Positions 44,001 to 56,500 of a stretch of 64,000 bases of DNA are shown here, one piece after another. The stretch comes from Ambrosia x helenae. Its lineage: Eukaryota > Streptophyta > Magnoliopsida > Asterales > Asteraceae. The notes below the pieces were generated by a model, which saw nothing but the letters and a program-made list of their open reading frames with translations, ran no database searches and had not been told where the DNA came from. The stretch covers positions 30,588,102 through 30,652,101 of the forward strand of contig CM061224.1 of NCBI GenBank assembly GCA_030844895.1, written 5' to 3'. Position 1 is the first letter of the stretch, and each line of letters begins with the position of its first letter. The translations under genes were made by a program, and so were the position numbers.

Positions 44001-46997
44001 ACGAATGGTAGCGGATTTGACTACCGGACTAAAGGTATGTGAGAAATCGAGTCGTGGTATTTGAGTGAAGCCTTGAGTTACAAGACGGGCTTTGTAGCGA
44101 TCAAGAGAGCCGTCGGATTTATATTTGATCCTATAAATCCATTTGGAGCCAATGATGTTGGTGTGAAATGGACGGGGAATGAGATGCCATGTGTTGTTTG
44201 TACGTGAGGCATGTAATTCCTCGTTCATGGCTTGAGTCCATTTGGGGTTTTTAAGAGCCGTTTTTATTCCCTTTGGAACATGCGAGAAAAAACAATTGTG
44301 ATTTTCAAAGGTTTTTGGTTTGAAAATGCCATCTTTTGCTCGAGTGACCATGGGATGAGTGTTATGAGGCGGATGGGATGAAGATGAGTTGGAAGAGTCC
44401 GAGGATTGTATTGGGCTTGAATGAGGTGGTGTGGTTGGGCTATAAGGAGCGAAGGGAGTTGGGCTGGAGTAGTGGGCCGGTAGGGAAGGGTCAGTTTGGT
44501 TTGAAAGGTGGGGTTGGGCCGGTGGAGATGGTTCGGATTGGTTGGAAAAGGGAGGAGTTGTTGTTGGGCTGGAAGGATGAGGTGAGGATGGGCGGGGGGG
44601 GGGGGGGGATGTGGGTTAAAAAAAGATTGGTCATCATAAACAGAAGGATGAGGTGTTGGAGAGGTTGTGGTATTTTTGTTTGTGAGGGATGGACCGAGAG
44701 ATGTTGATGATGGGCTAGGAGAGTTGGGTTGATGTTGGTGTTGTGGGCTGTTTTGTGAGGGTGAGGGTAAGTGGTCATCAAAGTTGGTAATAGGTAATTG
44801 GGTAATATCCGAAGATGTTGAGGGGTTTTGAAACGGTAATTTTTCCTCATCAAATCTAGCATGTCGTGTGGTGTATACCCGTCCGGTTATGGTGTCAAGA
44901 CAACAAAAGCCTTTGTAACGTGGACTATAACCGATGAATATGCAAGGTGTACTTCTAGGAAGTAGTTTATTTTTGTATAGTGACGAAGATATGGGTATAC
45001 ACGACAACCAAAAACACGAAGATTTGAATAGGAGGGTGGTTGGTGAAAAAGGATTTCAAAGGGAGATTTGTTGTTTAAAATGGGTATGGGGAGGAGATTT
45101 ATAATGAATGTCGTGGACGCAAAAGCATCAAACCAAAAATTGGGTGGAGCATGAGCATTGAACATCATGGCTAGCCCAGTTTCGGTTATGTGACCCGTGG
45201 TTGCGTTCCGCACGCACATTTTGTTCGGGTGTGTGGGGACATGATAACCGATGATGTATGCCATTTTGTTTAAAGAAATTTTTGCACTTGATTATTTGTA
45301 AATTCGGTTCCACCATTGCTTTGGAAAACTTTGATGGTTGTTGAAAATTGGTTTTCAAACGGTAAAAAGGTTGTGAGAACATTATAGAAATCCGATTTTG
45401 TGTTTAATGGATAAAACCATGTGAACCGAGAATAATCATCTATAAATATGATATAGTATCGGTATCCATCGGTAGAGGAGACGGGGGCGGGTCCCCATAG
45501 ATCGAAATGAATGAGATCTAAAACATGTTGTGCGCGTTTAAAATTTTCAATAAATGGTAAATGCTTAGCATTTGATAATTCGCGAGAATTGCATAGACCC
45601 AGTTTTGGTAACAACGATGTAACAAAAACATGTCCAAGTCTATTTAAATTAGAAATTGTATCAAAAGAAACATGGCCAAGGAGAATGTGCCATTTATTGA
45701 AATAAGCACGAAGGTGCGTAGCAGAAAGCGCGGCAACAAGGGACTTTTGACTTTGAGAGAGGACATAGAAGCCATTTTCACATGCGCCTCTAGCTAGAAC
45801 TTCCGATGTTTTTGGGTCCTGAATATGAAAATAATCATTAGAAAACCAAACATCAATCGGCGAGTCATTTGTTAATCTACTAATGGAAAGCAGATTTTTT
45901 TTCTGAGATTTGGAACAACAAACACATTTTTTTAATGAAATGGAATTATTTAAATTAGTTTTTCCAAGGGGGTTACGGGTAATGATTCCCCGTTACCAAA
46001 TGTGACTCGTATGTTATTGGTTTGAGGTTTTGAACAAGTTAGACCGAAAGTAGTAGGAAGCATATGTGTGGTAGCACCTGAATCAGCAGTTCAATCCAGA
46101 TTGTTCGTTGCAAAATTGCATTGAGCAAGGAAGGCATCGGCGAGATTAGCATCTAGAGATTTTTTGGAAAAAGAACCAAAGTTAGGACAAGTAGTGGCGT
46201 AGTGGCACTCTTTTCGGCATAATTGACATAAGGATGGTCTTTTGGTGTAAGAACCGGTGCGACCAAGATTATTGTTTGAGTGTCGTCCTCTTCCATGGGA
46301 TGAGCCGGTACGGTTTTTTGTTTGATTCACGTAAAAGGCAGCTTGGGAAGGTTGAAACCCGTGGAGTTTTGGACAAACATTTCTTGGTTTTCGTCATTTG
46401 CTAAGAGGTCACGAAAAGAAGGTGCGGGATGGATGGTTCGTTGAGATGTGGAGAAGTTTTCAAAGGAGGTGCCTAGTCCACAAAGGAACCAATAACACTT
46501 ATCCTCTTCACTTATGGGATGTCCAATAGCGGCAAGTTGGTCGGATAGGGACTTGAATTTTTGACCAAATTTGGACACAGAGGAGTCTCCTTTTTGAAGG
46601 GTTCGAAGGGTATCCTTTAGATTGTGAATATGTTCGATCGAACAATGGCTATAGGCATCAGTTAAAGCTTTCCAAACAGTGGCAGCCATGGTGTGGTTGA
46701 TGGTTTCTGCCATGTCCTCTATGGTTAGTGAGGAATTTATCAAAAGAAGGACCTTTTGATCATTGTTTTTCCAAGAAAGGTATGCGGGATTATCCGAGGT
46801 TTGATTTTCGGTGGATATTTTTTCGGGCGTGGGAGTTGTTAAACCATTAACATGTCTGAGTAAATTGAAATAGGCCAAAACCGGTGTTATTTGTTTCTCC
46901 CATGGGAGATAGTTGGTGGATTTCAACTTAATGTTAATGAGATGACTAAGGGATGGATAGGGATGGAGGAGAGGTTAGATGGATTGGTTGTAGCCAT
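41028..46997 (-). pseudogene. copia element 1 gag-pol, heavily decayed
   Basis: Order on the minus strand: gag from ATG 46997 (frameshifts near 46930 and 46360); a zinc knuckle with its glycine changed (CQLCRKECHYATTC); a nonsense codon in place of a Trp codon before the protease DSGATTHM; GAG-pre-integrase and integrase (45800-44900); RT start (GSKWIYRIKYKSDGSLDRYK) to 43914; then, beyond a nested element at 42044-43857, RT continues with the YVDDIIITG box and RNase H (GYCIYLGGNLVSWSAKKQPT) to about 41031. In integrase the second catalytic aspartate is Asn (QSNGGTEF, near 45315). About 35-40 RT residues are missing at the nested insertion. A 31-bp tandem duplication (41485-41545) breaks RNase H. 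A G15 run lies at 44594-44608. Confidence 0.88.
42044..43857 (-). mobile_element. Short non-autonomous LTR element nested in copia RT
   Basis: Two 469-bp LTRs (42044-42512 and 43389-43857), TGTGGATAG...TATCA on the minus strand. A primer site TGGTATCAGAGCC (minus, 43374-43386) lies next to the right-hand LTR. The interior is only 876 bp. It encodes a gag-like start (MAYKKRSMSRQLRELQDRLW..., 43303 to 42902, coiled-coil-like then acidic) and a gypsy-type RNase H tail (FSIKHKSGKMNNGADVL). Most of pol is absent. The flanks (GGTCG and TGACC) do not form a TSD, and host copia sequence is missing at the junction. Confidence 0.82.
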
Positions 46998-47154
46998 TTG
47001 GAGAAACCGATTAGCAGAAAAAAAGTACAAGGAAAAAGGGTTCACTGGAAGAAAGTAAAAGAAGAAAATAGAATACTTTGGGGTTCGGTTGAAATGAAAA
47101 AAAAGGGACACAAGGCAGCAAATTTTAGAGAGAAAAAGAGATTTGATCTTGGCT

Positions 47155-47165
47155 GGCTGATACCA
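47155..47165 (-). promoter_or_regulatory. Primer-binding site of copia element 1
   Basis: TGGTATCAGCC on the minus strand, similar to the initiator tRNA-Met site (TGGTATCAGAGC) and close to the 5' LTR remnant. Confidence 0.7.
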
Positions 47166-47167
47166 TA

Positions 47168-47203
47168 TGATAATGGTAAAAACTTGATGCTTTCTATTGA
47201 TTA
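47168..47203 (-). mobile_element. 5' LTR remnant of copia element 1 (36 bp)
   Basis: Matches the end of the left LTR base for base, then is cut by a Helitron-type end (ACTAG) at 47203-47207. The rest of the 5' LTR is missing. Confidence 0.75.
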
Positions 47204-48350
47204 CTAGTGGGAATGCCCGCCCGTTGCAGCGGGTGTCCCAATTGATATCTGATTCAACTATAATGTTTGTTATGAATTACCAACCATTTCAGTATCTAAA
47301 ATTGTATTAACAACTTCTTTCAACTGCTCTATCTATTCGACATAATTCGGTTCATGCTCCCCATCTTTCAAGTCACACAGCTTTGTCCTTTGGAGAAGTG
47401 GATGCTCGAAAATGCAGAATAAAGGAATGTTAGAAAATATGGAAACGAACTAACTTTCTGGATTACTGTATAGAGCCATAGGGGTTCCAATTTTGACCCG
47501 TTTACTTATGAATGGGTCAATGTTCTATCGCTATCGAGTCAAACACGTAACATCACCAGAGTATTACTTTTATACATAAACCACTAAAAATCATTTCATT
47601 CAAAGCATAAGATTACTACTGAAATGATACAATTTAGAAGAATAATAATATCTGACGTTAATCATTAACAGAATATATAAAAATGGACAAAAAGTATTCT
47701 GTGTCAATCTAGCCCTATGGGCTATGCATACCAAAAAAAAAGAACCCATTTTGATTCATACCCAACCTTCCCATTTTGCCACATATAGGTTAATGTTTAA
47801 AAGAACCATACTTGCGGTAAGCTGAAAGTTGTGCTATTGTCACCCATGATAGCTAGCGAGTCTTGAATCTGGTTAACCAATTTTAACACAACAAATAAAT
47901 TCAGATATTAAATTATATAAGTAACATCTGTCTGATAGATATCTGAAATATTGTGTACCTGGTCAATATTTTTGTCACCTGAAAAACAACAAACATTTAT
48001 CCAAGTATTTGTTACTTAATTTTTATCTAAAATAACTGCGATGACTTTCTTCCAGTGATTTTATTTTACGACTATTTAGGGTAACAATGAGCAAATATCA
48101 TACACAAATCCAAATACCCCATCCTATTTTTAGCCTTTATTAGTAACTACAAAATATTCTCAAAAAATGATTCTTGTGACGAAGTGTCTGTTTTTGTTGT
48201 TGTGGAGGAGCAATTTACATAATTAAAAAAGAAGAACAAATGCATTTAAATTAACATATGGAAAAGAAGAAAACAAACCATCATGATTAGGAACACGTCG
48301 TAGAGCTTCATCTACCATTTGTTTCACAGACTTCCCTTCTGAAACAAGCC
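47204..48350 (-). mobile_element. Helitron (3' end) carrying gene fragments
   Basis: The 3' terminus on the minus strand is CTAG at 47204-47207 with a CG-rich hairpin-like stretch (CCCGCCCGTTGCAGCGGG) at 47219-47236, and T follows outside. The 5' end was not found, so the right limit is approximate. The interior holds three small exons in the same orientation. Confidence 0.55.
47812..48338 (-). pseudogene. Three spliced-looking exons of an unidentified gene
   Basis: Minus-strand exons are 48338-48279 (60 nt), 47978-47959 (20 nt) and 47868-47812 (57 nt), each bounded by AG and GT, with phases that join without a stop. The joined reading includes GKSVKQMVDEALRRVPNHD, then GDKNIDQ, then IQDSLAIMGDNSTTFSLPQ. 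A further partly open stretch at 47280-47400 (minus: LLQRTKLCDLKDGEHEPNYV) may be a last exon with one stop. The family is not recognised. Their position inside a Helitron end suggests gene capture. Confidence 0.5.
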
Positions 48351-48605
48351 AAAAGGAATGTCAACAATAATTAATAATTGCCCCAATGAACCGCATCAAT
48401 ATACAAAATTAAGAAATCAATATCCACGTAAGGAATAGAGAAGTTGAAGCTACAACATATGCCACAATGGGCTGTATATACTTTACAAACAATAAATTTT
48501 ATACACTCTAGTACATTTTGGATAACTTTCATATGCCGTTTGACCCTTTCTTTTTTAGTAATATCTTTCAGCTTAACCCATTTTATAAGAATTATTCCAG
48601 ATGAT
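48351..48605. other. Intergenic, nothing recognised
   Basis: AT-rich; no support for any feature. Confidence 0.4.
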
Positions 48606-48719
48606 TTTGTCATTCATTCTCATCTCAATATATAATACAATAACCGACACTCCTAATATGGAGGAGATCACAAGTAAATTAATTACAATCATTTACAAAT
48701 ATAGACCTATGCTATTACA
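48606..48719 (-). mobile_element. Probable 3' LTR of copia element 2
   Basis: On the minus strand TGTAATAGCATAGG... follows a purine tract (GCGGGGGTG) directly after the RNase H stop. The far end (near 48606) is a guess, because no second LTR is present for comparison. Confidence 0.45.
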
Positions 48720-51700
48720 CCCCCGCAGTCGAAGCGAAGGGTGGACGAATGCTGAGACTGGAGCGAAAGTCATCAAAGAGGACCCGAGGAAGTCCTTTTG
48801 TGAAGATATCAGCGATCTGGTGCCTGGACGGAACATGGAGAACTCTAACGCAGCCTCGCTGAACCTGTTCACGAACAAAGTGAATGTCGAGCTCAATGTG
48901 CTTTGTACGTTGATGTTGCACTGGATTTCCCGACAGATATATAGCACTGACGTTGTCACAGTAGACCAGAGAAGCACGTGTGATAGGAAGATGCAGTTCC
49001 AAGAGGAGATTGCGAATCCAGCAGAGTTCAGCAACGACATTGGCGACGCCACGGTATTTGGCTTCAGCACTGGAATGGGAAATAGTCGATTGCCGCTTGG
49101 AGGACCAGGAGATGAGACTGTCACCAAAATAAACACAGTATCCAGAGGTAGACCGGCGAGTATCAGGACAACCGGCCCAGTCACCGTCAGTATAAGCCAT
49201 AAGAGATAATGACTGAGCAGGATTGAGATGGAGACCAAAATCAGACGTGCCCTGAATGTAACGAATAATCCATTTCAATGCGTTCTAGTGAATGACCCGA
49301 GGGGCGTGCATGAACATACAGATTTGCTGAACAGCGTATGAGATGTCAGGTCTGGTGAAGGTTAAGTACTGAAGAGCACCTGCAAGACTGCGATAGGTAG
49401 TAGGATCATCATATAATGGACCTGAGTCAGCTAATAATTTGGAGTGAGTGTCCACAGGGGTCGCGGCAGGCTTGCAAGAATCCATGGCTGCGCGGTGTAT
49501 GATATCACGAGCATAAGCTTGTTGAGACAAGAACATGTTGTTCCCAGTGCGAGTAACCTGTATGCCGAGAAAGTATGACAGAGGACCTAAGTCCTTCATA
49601 GCAAATTCACCTGCAAGAGTGTCTAAAAGTCGCTGTCGAAGAGCATCATTAGAAGTGGTGAGAATGATGTCGTCAACATAAATAAGAAGATAAGCAATAT
49701 CACGTCCCTGCTTATAAATAAAGAGCGAGTGATCAGACTTGCTCTGGTGAAAACCCTGTGACGTAACAAAGTCGGTGAACCGCTGGTACAAGGCTCGAGG
49801 GGCCTGTTTCAGGCCGTATAAAGACTTCTTAAGCAGGCAAACATGGTCTGGAAAATCTCGATGACGAAAACCAACTGGTTGATGCATGTAAACAGCTTCA
49901 GCCAGATTACCATGAAGAAAGGCATTGGTGACATCAAGTTGATGTATTTTCCATGAATTCGCCAGAGCTAGGGTGAGTACGAGCCGAATGGTAGCCGGTT
50001 TAACAACCGGGCTAAAAGTCTCACCACAATCAATCCCCTGTTCCTGACTACGTCCATCACAAACCAGACGAGCCTTATATCGCTCCAAACTGCCATCAGA
50101 CCTGTACTTATGTTTAAACAACCACATGCATCGAATAATGTTCATATCAGGTGTGCGAGGTACAAGTTCCCAGGTCTTATTTTTAATAAGGGCACTAAAC
50201 TCGTTGGACATGGCATTATACCAATCTGGAGTGGCCAAGGCGACCTGAGGGTTTTTGGGTACAGGTGTGACAGTGGTAGTGTGGAGGTTAAATTGTGGCT
50301 TTAGTTTGACTATACCGCTCATGGAGCGAGTATGAATGGTCCGAGCGGGTGGGGGAGGAGGTGGGGGAGGTGGAGACTGGATGGGAGAAGGAGATGGGAC
50401 CGGGGGTGGGGTCTGATGTGGCACACTTGGGCCAGGTATAGAAGAAGTAGTTGGGCCGGGTACGGGATGTGGGCTGGAAGGTGTAGTTGGGGCGGTGGTG
50501 GGGAAGGTAGTGTTTGAGGGGGACGTAGAAGGTGGGCTGGTAGGTAAGGTGTGGGTCTGGGCTGATGTAGTGGGTGGGCCGTGGGTATGTAAGGGTGGGT
50601 TGGTTGGGTTTTGTTGATTGTTGGAGGGAGGTGGGGTAAGGTCAGTATTGTTTGTGGGGGCAGAAGCTTGTTTTGTCTGAGATGCAAGATGATCCCAAAC
50701 AAGAGGGTGGATTGTGGGGTTTAGGAAATCATAGGATGGTGGGTTAGTAGGCGATTGGATGGTATAAGGAAAAATTGTTTCTTCAAAGTGGACATGGCGA
50801 GAAACAATTATTTGATGGGTGGAGAGGTCAAGACATTTATAACCCCGATGGTTTGGTGGATATCCGAGGAATACACACGGGCTCGATCGGTAGTTAAGTT
50901 TGTGAATGTTGGTGGAGGGGGAAACGGGATAGCAAAGACAACCGAACACGCGTAGGTAATCGTATTCGGGTATGACATTGTATAGGAGAGAGGTGGGTGA
51001 GCGGAAGTTATGGTTCTTGCTAGGTAAAATGTTAAGCAAGTAGGTGGCGGTTTCTAAGGCATGATGCCAAAGATTTGGTGGGAGGGAAACTTGGGCTAAT
51101 AGGGTGCGAATCATATTATTTATAGTGCGGATTTTTCGTTCGGCTTTGCCGTTTTGAGAGGAGGTGTATGGGCAAGAAAAACGGAATTGCATACCGTTGT
51201 GATGACAAAAGTTAAAAAATTTTGGTTTGAGTATTCTTTGCCATTATCACATTGAAACTGTTTTATTTTTCGTTCAAATTGGGTATTAATGAGGTTGTGA
51301 AGTTGGGTAAAAATGTTAAAAACTTGGGATTTATTGGTGAGTGGGAAGGTCCAAAGAAAATTGGTGAAGTCATCCAAGAAGAGGATGTAATATTTGTGAC
51401 CACCCGTACTAAGTACGGGTGAGGTCCAAAGGTCACTGTGCACAATATCAAAAGGCAAACGAGTACAATTAATAGAATCATAAAACGGTAGTCTAACACT
51501 TTTGCCAAAAATGCAAGATTGACATAAGGTTTTATTGTGTTTGCTAAAATCAACAAAAGACGACAATTTTAAAGATTGTAGTAAATTGTTGCCCGGGTGA
51601 CCAAGTCTTTGATGCCAGCGATCTTGAGTGATGATGGTGAAGGCCGTGGGTTGGTTGAGGTTGAGCGGGAGAGGCTGAGTCAGTGGGTAGAGATCGCCTG

Positions 51701-52440
51701 TGCTATTGCATCGTAGGATAGGAGCCCGAGTTTTGAGATCCTTCACAAGAAAACCAAATGGGTCAAACTCAACAGAAACTAAATTATCAGTTGTAAGGCG
51801 ACGAACTGAAATTAAGTTTTTAATGATATTAGGTGCGAACAGGACATTATTGAGTTTAAGGGGTGGGAAGGGTGGAGGTAAAGTTTGGTTACCTTGGGCC
51901 AAAACAGGGATAGTCATGCCATTACCAACAATAATATTTTTATTAGTGCACGTATTAAAATTAGACGGGGAATATATACCTTGCTGATTTGCCGAGTATG
52001 ACGAGGCACCGGACTCCATCATGCCATGATCCGGAGGATTGAGAGACAACTTGTAAAGGGCCTGTTCAATGTCGGTGGGGGTATACCCGGTAAGATGAGC
52101 TTGATCCGGACGCGGACCCAAAATGCCTTGAGAGGAGTTGTTGGGCTTAGAGGGATATGGACAGGGCGGTTGGGCCTGATTTCCCTGGGCCTGTCTAGCT
52201 TGCGAACCATTGGACCATCCTTTCGAACCATTCAGCAGACCAGCCCACTGGCTGGCCGTCCAGTTGGACGGAAATACGATATACGGATGGCTGGGGTTGG
52301 AGGGCTGGTCACATCCGCGATTTCCCGTGTTGCGACCGCGGCCACGTCCACGTCCGCGTCCTCGTCTAGCAGGCTGAGTTGGGTAGTTTTGAGAGGTGTT
52401 TGAAGATGTAGATGCAAAAGTGCGACTAATGCTTCGGATT
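48720..52440 (-). pseudogene. copia element 2 gag-pol, 5'-truncated
   Basis: On the minus strand: a Gly/Arg-rich gag tail (PARRGRGRGRGRGRN, near 52370); a protease-like segment with an altered active site (ESGASSYSANQQG instead of a DSGA motif); GAG-pre-integrase (WHQRLGHPGNN); integrase with D in HSDLW, D in QCDNGKEYSN and E in GKAERKIRT; a proline-rich linker; RT (YKARLVCDGRSQEQGIDCG and YVDDIILT near 49675); and RNase H to about 48720. Lesions: a frameshift in a T-run near 51213-51222 in integrase, and a TAG nonsense codon near 49285. The 5' gag and LTR were lost where the SIRE-like LTR begins. Confidence 0.88.
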
Positions 52441-52449
52441 GAATAACTA

Positions 52450-52942
52450 ATATGTTTTTGGTGAATGTCGTTGGTGTGAAGGAGGAATTCAGAAGGTGCG
52501 AAGGAAGCTTTTTGTAGGTACGGAGGTAGAAGAAAGGTGCGAAGGAAGATGACATGGACGAATGTATTTATTGATTATTGTATAACTTGGTTCGACCAAT
52601 CAGTTTGGGCGAACCTGCACATTCGCACAATCAATTTGGGCGAATGTGCAGTCTATAAATAGACAAGTTTGATTTTTGAATGTAACTTTTGGTCATTATT
52701 ATTCCCTCCACTTACTGATATTCTCTCTAGTTTTTGTTTAACTCTTTTAACGTTCATACCTTGATTGTAATCATATTTCAACGTGTAATCGAGTTGTTAA
52801 TTAATGAAAAACCTTTGAAAATGATGATCTGTGTGTTTTAATCTGTTTGACTATTATTTTGTGATAGTTTTAGGGTTTCCGCACCTAAAACTAACTTGTT
52901 TGATCATTCTTTGTTGTTAAACGATCCTTTCACGCACATACA
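52450..52942 (+). mobile_element. 5' LTR of a SIRE-like copia element (left edge approximate)
   Basis: It ends near 52942 (…CACATACA), three bases before the primer site. TATAAAT lies at 52654-52660. The left edge cannot be fixed because the 3' LTR is outside the window; the first sequence unlike copia element 2 begins near 52440-52460. Confidence 0.6.
52591..52650. repeat. Short-word cassette upstream of TATA (SIRE-like LTR)
   Basis: TTCGACC, GGGCGAACCTGCAC, ATTCGCAC and GGGCGAATGTGCAG, ending 4 bases before TATAAAT. Additional GGTGCGAAGGAAG words occur near 52495 and 52536. Confidence 0.75.
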
Positions 52943-52945
52943 AAG

Positions 52946-52956
52946 TGGTATCAGAG
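52946..52956 (+). promoter_or_regulatory. Primer-binding site (initiator tRNA-Met)
   Basis: TGGTATCAGAG, complementary to the initiator tRNA-Met 3' end, 3 bases after the LTR. Confidence 0.88.
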
Positions 52957-53234
52957 GCATTCTGGATCAAACAACCACAAATTAATAGTCTCTCAGTTGA
53001 TTTGGACCCAATTTTGGTCAAAAAGTTTCTGTTTTCATTGAACAAACTGATGTGATAAGATTTTGATTGATTACAACTTGATTTCGAGTTTAAATTGGAT
53101 AATTCTCTTCATTAAAGTTGTTCCAAATCAATTCCGATTCAAAACCTGATTTAGATCATCAAAATCCATCAACATTTGATAAACATGATCAAAATTAACT
53201 GATTTTCAAAGAATAACCATTTTTGAAATCTTAG

Positions 53235-53526
53235 GGGTCGAAAGAGAGAATTTGGTCGAAAGTGGAATTTCTTTGGGTCGAAAGAGGGATTTTGTGGTCG
53301 AAGGAGGTGTTATAGTGGTCGAAAGTAGACTTTGAGTGCTTATTTTGTTCATTCGCCCAGTTGTATCACCTTCGTCTGATCGAACGGTCGAAGGAGCAGG
53401 AGAACGGCCGAAAGAGAGACAAAAGCGGTCGAAGGAGATTTTGTTATTTTAGTTCACATTCGTATCAATCAAAACGGTCGAAGGAGAACTTTATTTCTCA
53501 TTCGCACGTTCGACTGTACGAAGGAG
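53235..53526. repeat. Short-word cassette in the SIRE-like leader
   Basis: At least ten GGTCGAA, CGGTCGAAGGAG or CGGCCGAAAGAG words with ATTCGCCC and ATTCGCACG complements, between the primer site and gag. Confidence 0.8.
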
Positions 53527-53581
53527 CATCCTGTTTTAAAACATTTTTAACCTTTTCGTGTTTAATCGTTTGCAGGACAAG

Positions 53582-56500
53582 ATGTGGAACTTCCCAACAA
53601 CGCCTAGACCTACTCAAGCACCACAATAGCAGACAACACAAGATCCGTGGTCCGTTGCAGCCCAGAAGACTAGTCAACCATCACAGCCAATCAATTATAT
53701 GGCAATGACTAGTTCGGCTCCTCAACAAGTTGTTCAACCATTACAACAACCAATTGACAACTATTGGGGAGTCGCAGCAGCAGCAGTTCATTCGCAAACG
53801 ACCAACGCCATATCCACTCTTATTCATGATCTATCCTCTGGTAGCGGCAATCGTCCACCAAAGCTAATGGACATGAAAGAGTACAACACATGGAAGACGA
53901 AGTTTAAGATCCATGTTGAGGGACAAGGACTTGAGGGAGCCGAGGCATGGCAAATGATAGTGAAGGGTTACGTTGCTCCTATTCTGGAGAATACTGGAGA
54001 ACCGATACCTTTGGAGAATTTGGCGGATGATGAGAAGAAAAGGTTTGCGATAGAGAAGAAGGCATTCTCTTAGCTATCCCAGGCGATCAACACTGATCTA
54101 TTGCATCAGTTTGGATCGTGTACAACATCCAAACAACTATGGGATATGCTGAGAAACCGACATGATGGTAATGAAAAGACAAGGAAGCTGAGGATGGAAG
54201 AGCTTCGTAAGGAATTTGAAAACTTCAGTTACATGGGTAATGAGACCCTAAAAGAGTTGGTTCCACGGTATTGCCATTTGCTCACTGAACTGTCGAGCTA
54301 TGAGATCAGCATACCAATGTCAGAATTAGTAGATAAATTTGCTGATGCTTTACCACCCTACTGGAACCAACACATCGAAGTGTTAAAGGAGAAGGATGCA
54401 TACCAGTATTGGACTATTAACGAGTTCATTCAAAAGCTGGAAAACAAAGAGATGGAGGAGAAGAGAAAAGCTAAGAGAGCTCAGATTCCACAGAATCCTG
54501 ATCTATATTTGAGTGGTACATCTAACTCTCTTTCTGCTTCAAGCACCACTTCTAATGTTGCTCCTCACATAGCATGTGTATCCAATGTTGTTGAACCAAC
54601 AAAAGCACCCATCAACTATCTTGCCCAAACTTCATCCTACACACCATCATACACATCACAACCTTATCAAACACCAAACTTTATTCCACCTTTTTCACCA
54701 TTACAACAAGCTGCATGCTACACATCAAGTCAACCTCAACAACAAAAACAATATACTCCTCACATGAATCAGATGCAGATTACTCAAGCACAATCAAGTC
54801 AAAACCCGATTGTGTTAGAGACCTCGAACCTTAACAATGTGACTGTTGAAATTGCTCAACAGCACGTTGCTCTAGTATCTGCTATGGTTGCTTCTTACAA
54901 CGGTTTGGTTGCAAGTCAAATTGGAAACAACAATCTCACCAATGAGGACTACGCTCAAATCGACAAAGAGGAGATGGAGCTTATGGACATTCAGTGGGCT
55001 TTTGCAAGCATTATGAGGAGAGCCACTGACTTTATTCAGAAGACTGGCAGAACTGATCTCTCAACCTCTCCCAACACTACATACGGATTCAACAAAGCAA
55101 AAGTTACATGCTTCAATTGTGGTGAAAAGGGACATTTTAAAAGAGAGTGCACAAAGCCAGCACAGCAAGGTAATCGAAATCCATTCAATTCAACATACCA
55201 AAACAAACAAAACCAAAACCAAAATCAAGTGTCATACAACAGTCCTAACATCTCAAGCTTTCAACCACAAAACAATTATCAGATCCGTCAACAAAATACC
55301 AACACTAGACAACCCACAACTCAAAACCAACCTCAACAAAATCCAAACCGAACTATTGTTCCTATCTCTACACCTAACACTCAAAACCAGAACCAAACTG
55401 ACAATCAAAACCAAGCACTTGTAATTCAAAAGGATGAAGGTTTTGATTGGACGGGTATGCAATTGGGGGTGGAGGAGATTACTGCTGGGAACGTGGCTTG
55501 TGTGGCACAGCAGATGAGTTTGGATGAGAATGAGGAAATTAAAGAGGAGATTGTGATTGAAAAAGTGTCGGAGTTGAAAATTGAGGAAGTGAATGAGGAT
55601 GTGATTGCTGAGAGTGAAGACAAGAAATCTGGGATGATTCTTGATTCTGTCACGGATGTTGGAGACCAATACGATTCAGCTTACTCGGATATGGAGAGTG
55701 AATCTGATTCAGAGGCTAGTGTGAATTCACTAGATGATGACATTGACCAACTGCTAGCTGAAGCTGATTTCCTGATGACCCGCAAGTCATGTATGGTGGA
55801 TGATGCGTGCACCAAGATTGACTACTCCAAATTCTTCGCAGGGAAGGAAGCTCACTTCGCTTTGATGGCCATGACAGAACCTCCTAAACCGGTAAGTTCT
55901 GAATCTCAATCTCAAGTGTGTGATAAATGTGTTAAATGTGCTGATTTTGAAAAACTGACAGATGAAAATAAGCTTCTCAAGGTCTAACTTGAGAGTGCCA
56001 AAATCAACTGTCAGATTTATCAAAAAGATTTAAAAGATTTCAACAAAGTTCTTGATGGTTATAAAAAGGATGTGTCTGAACTTAAAAAGACATTGTCAAT
56101 TAAACAACTTGCCATTAATAACTACATCAATGAAATGGAAAACACTAAATTGGAAATGGCAACCATCAAGTGCTTTGCTGAAAAAGTAAACAAGAAGTTA
56201 GAGAGTTACAAGCACATAGCATATGTAGTCGACCATATCATAGAAGAACCCTCCCAGTCGAATAGTGCAAACTATAAGGCGGTCCCATCTCCGGTATTGT
56301 TTGAGAACCACAACTTACATGCAATACCACCGGAGACTTTAGTCAATTCTGACTCCACATCAGAAAACGAGCCTAACACTTCCAGTGTCGGGGATCCGTA
56401 TTCTGATGTGAGACCAGTAGTGGGAAATAATGAGGGTGTGGTCGCTGCTGATGATTCAGATGAAGAAGATGAACCATCTGAGACGGTTGAAAATGAAAGT

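Noticed and set aside
48601..49238. Open frames of 202 and 181 codons overlapping copia RNase H
   Set aside because: Neither shows a domain. The minus-strand frame starting at 49278 carries the RNase H motifs and is the real one.
50319..50702. Proline-rich 127-codon frame
   Set aside because: It is an alternate frame of the low-complexity linker between integrase and RT of copia element 2.
55253..55669. 138-codon minus-strand frame in the SIRE-like gag
   Set aside because: It is antisense to Q/N-rich gag sequence and has no domain.
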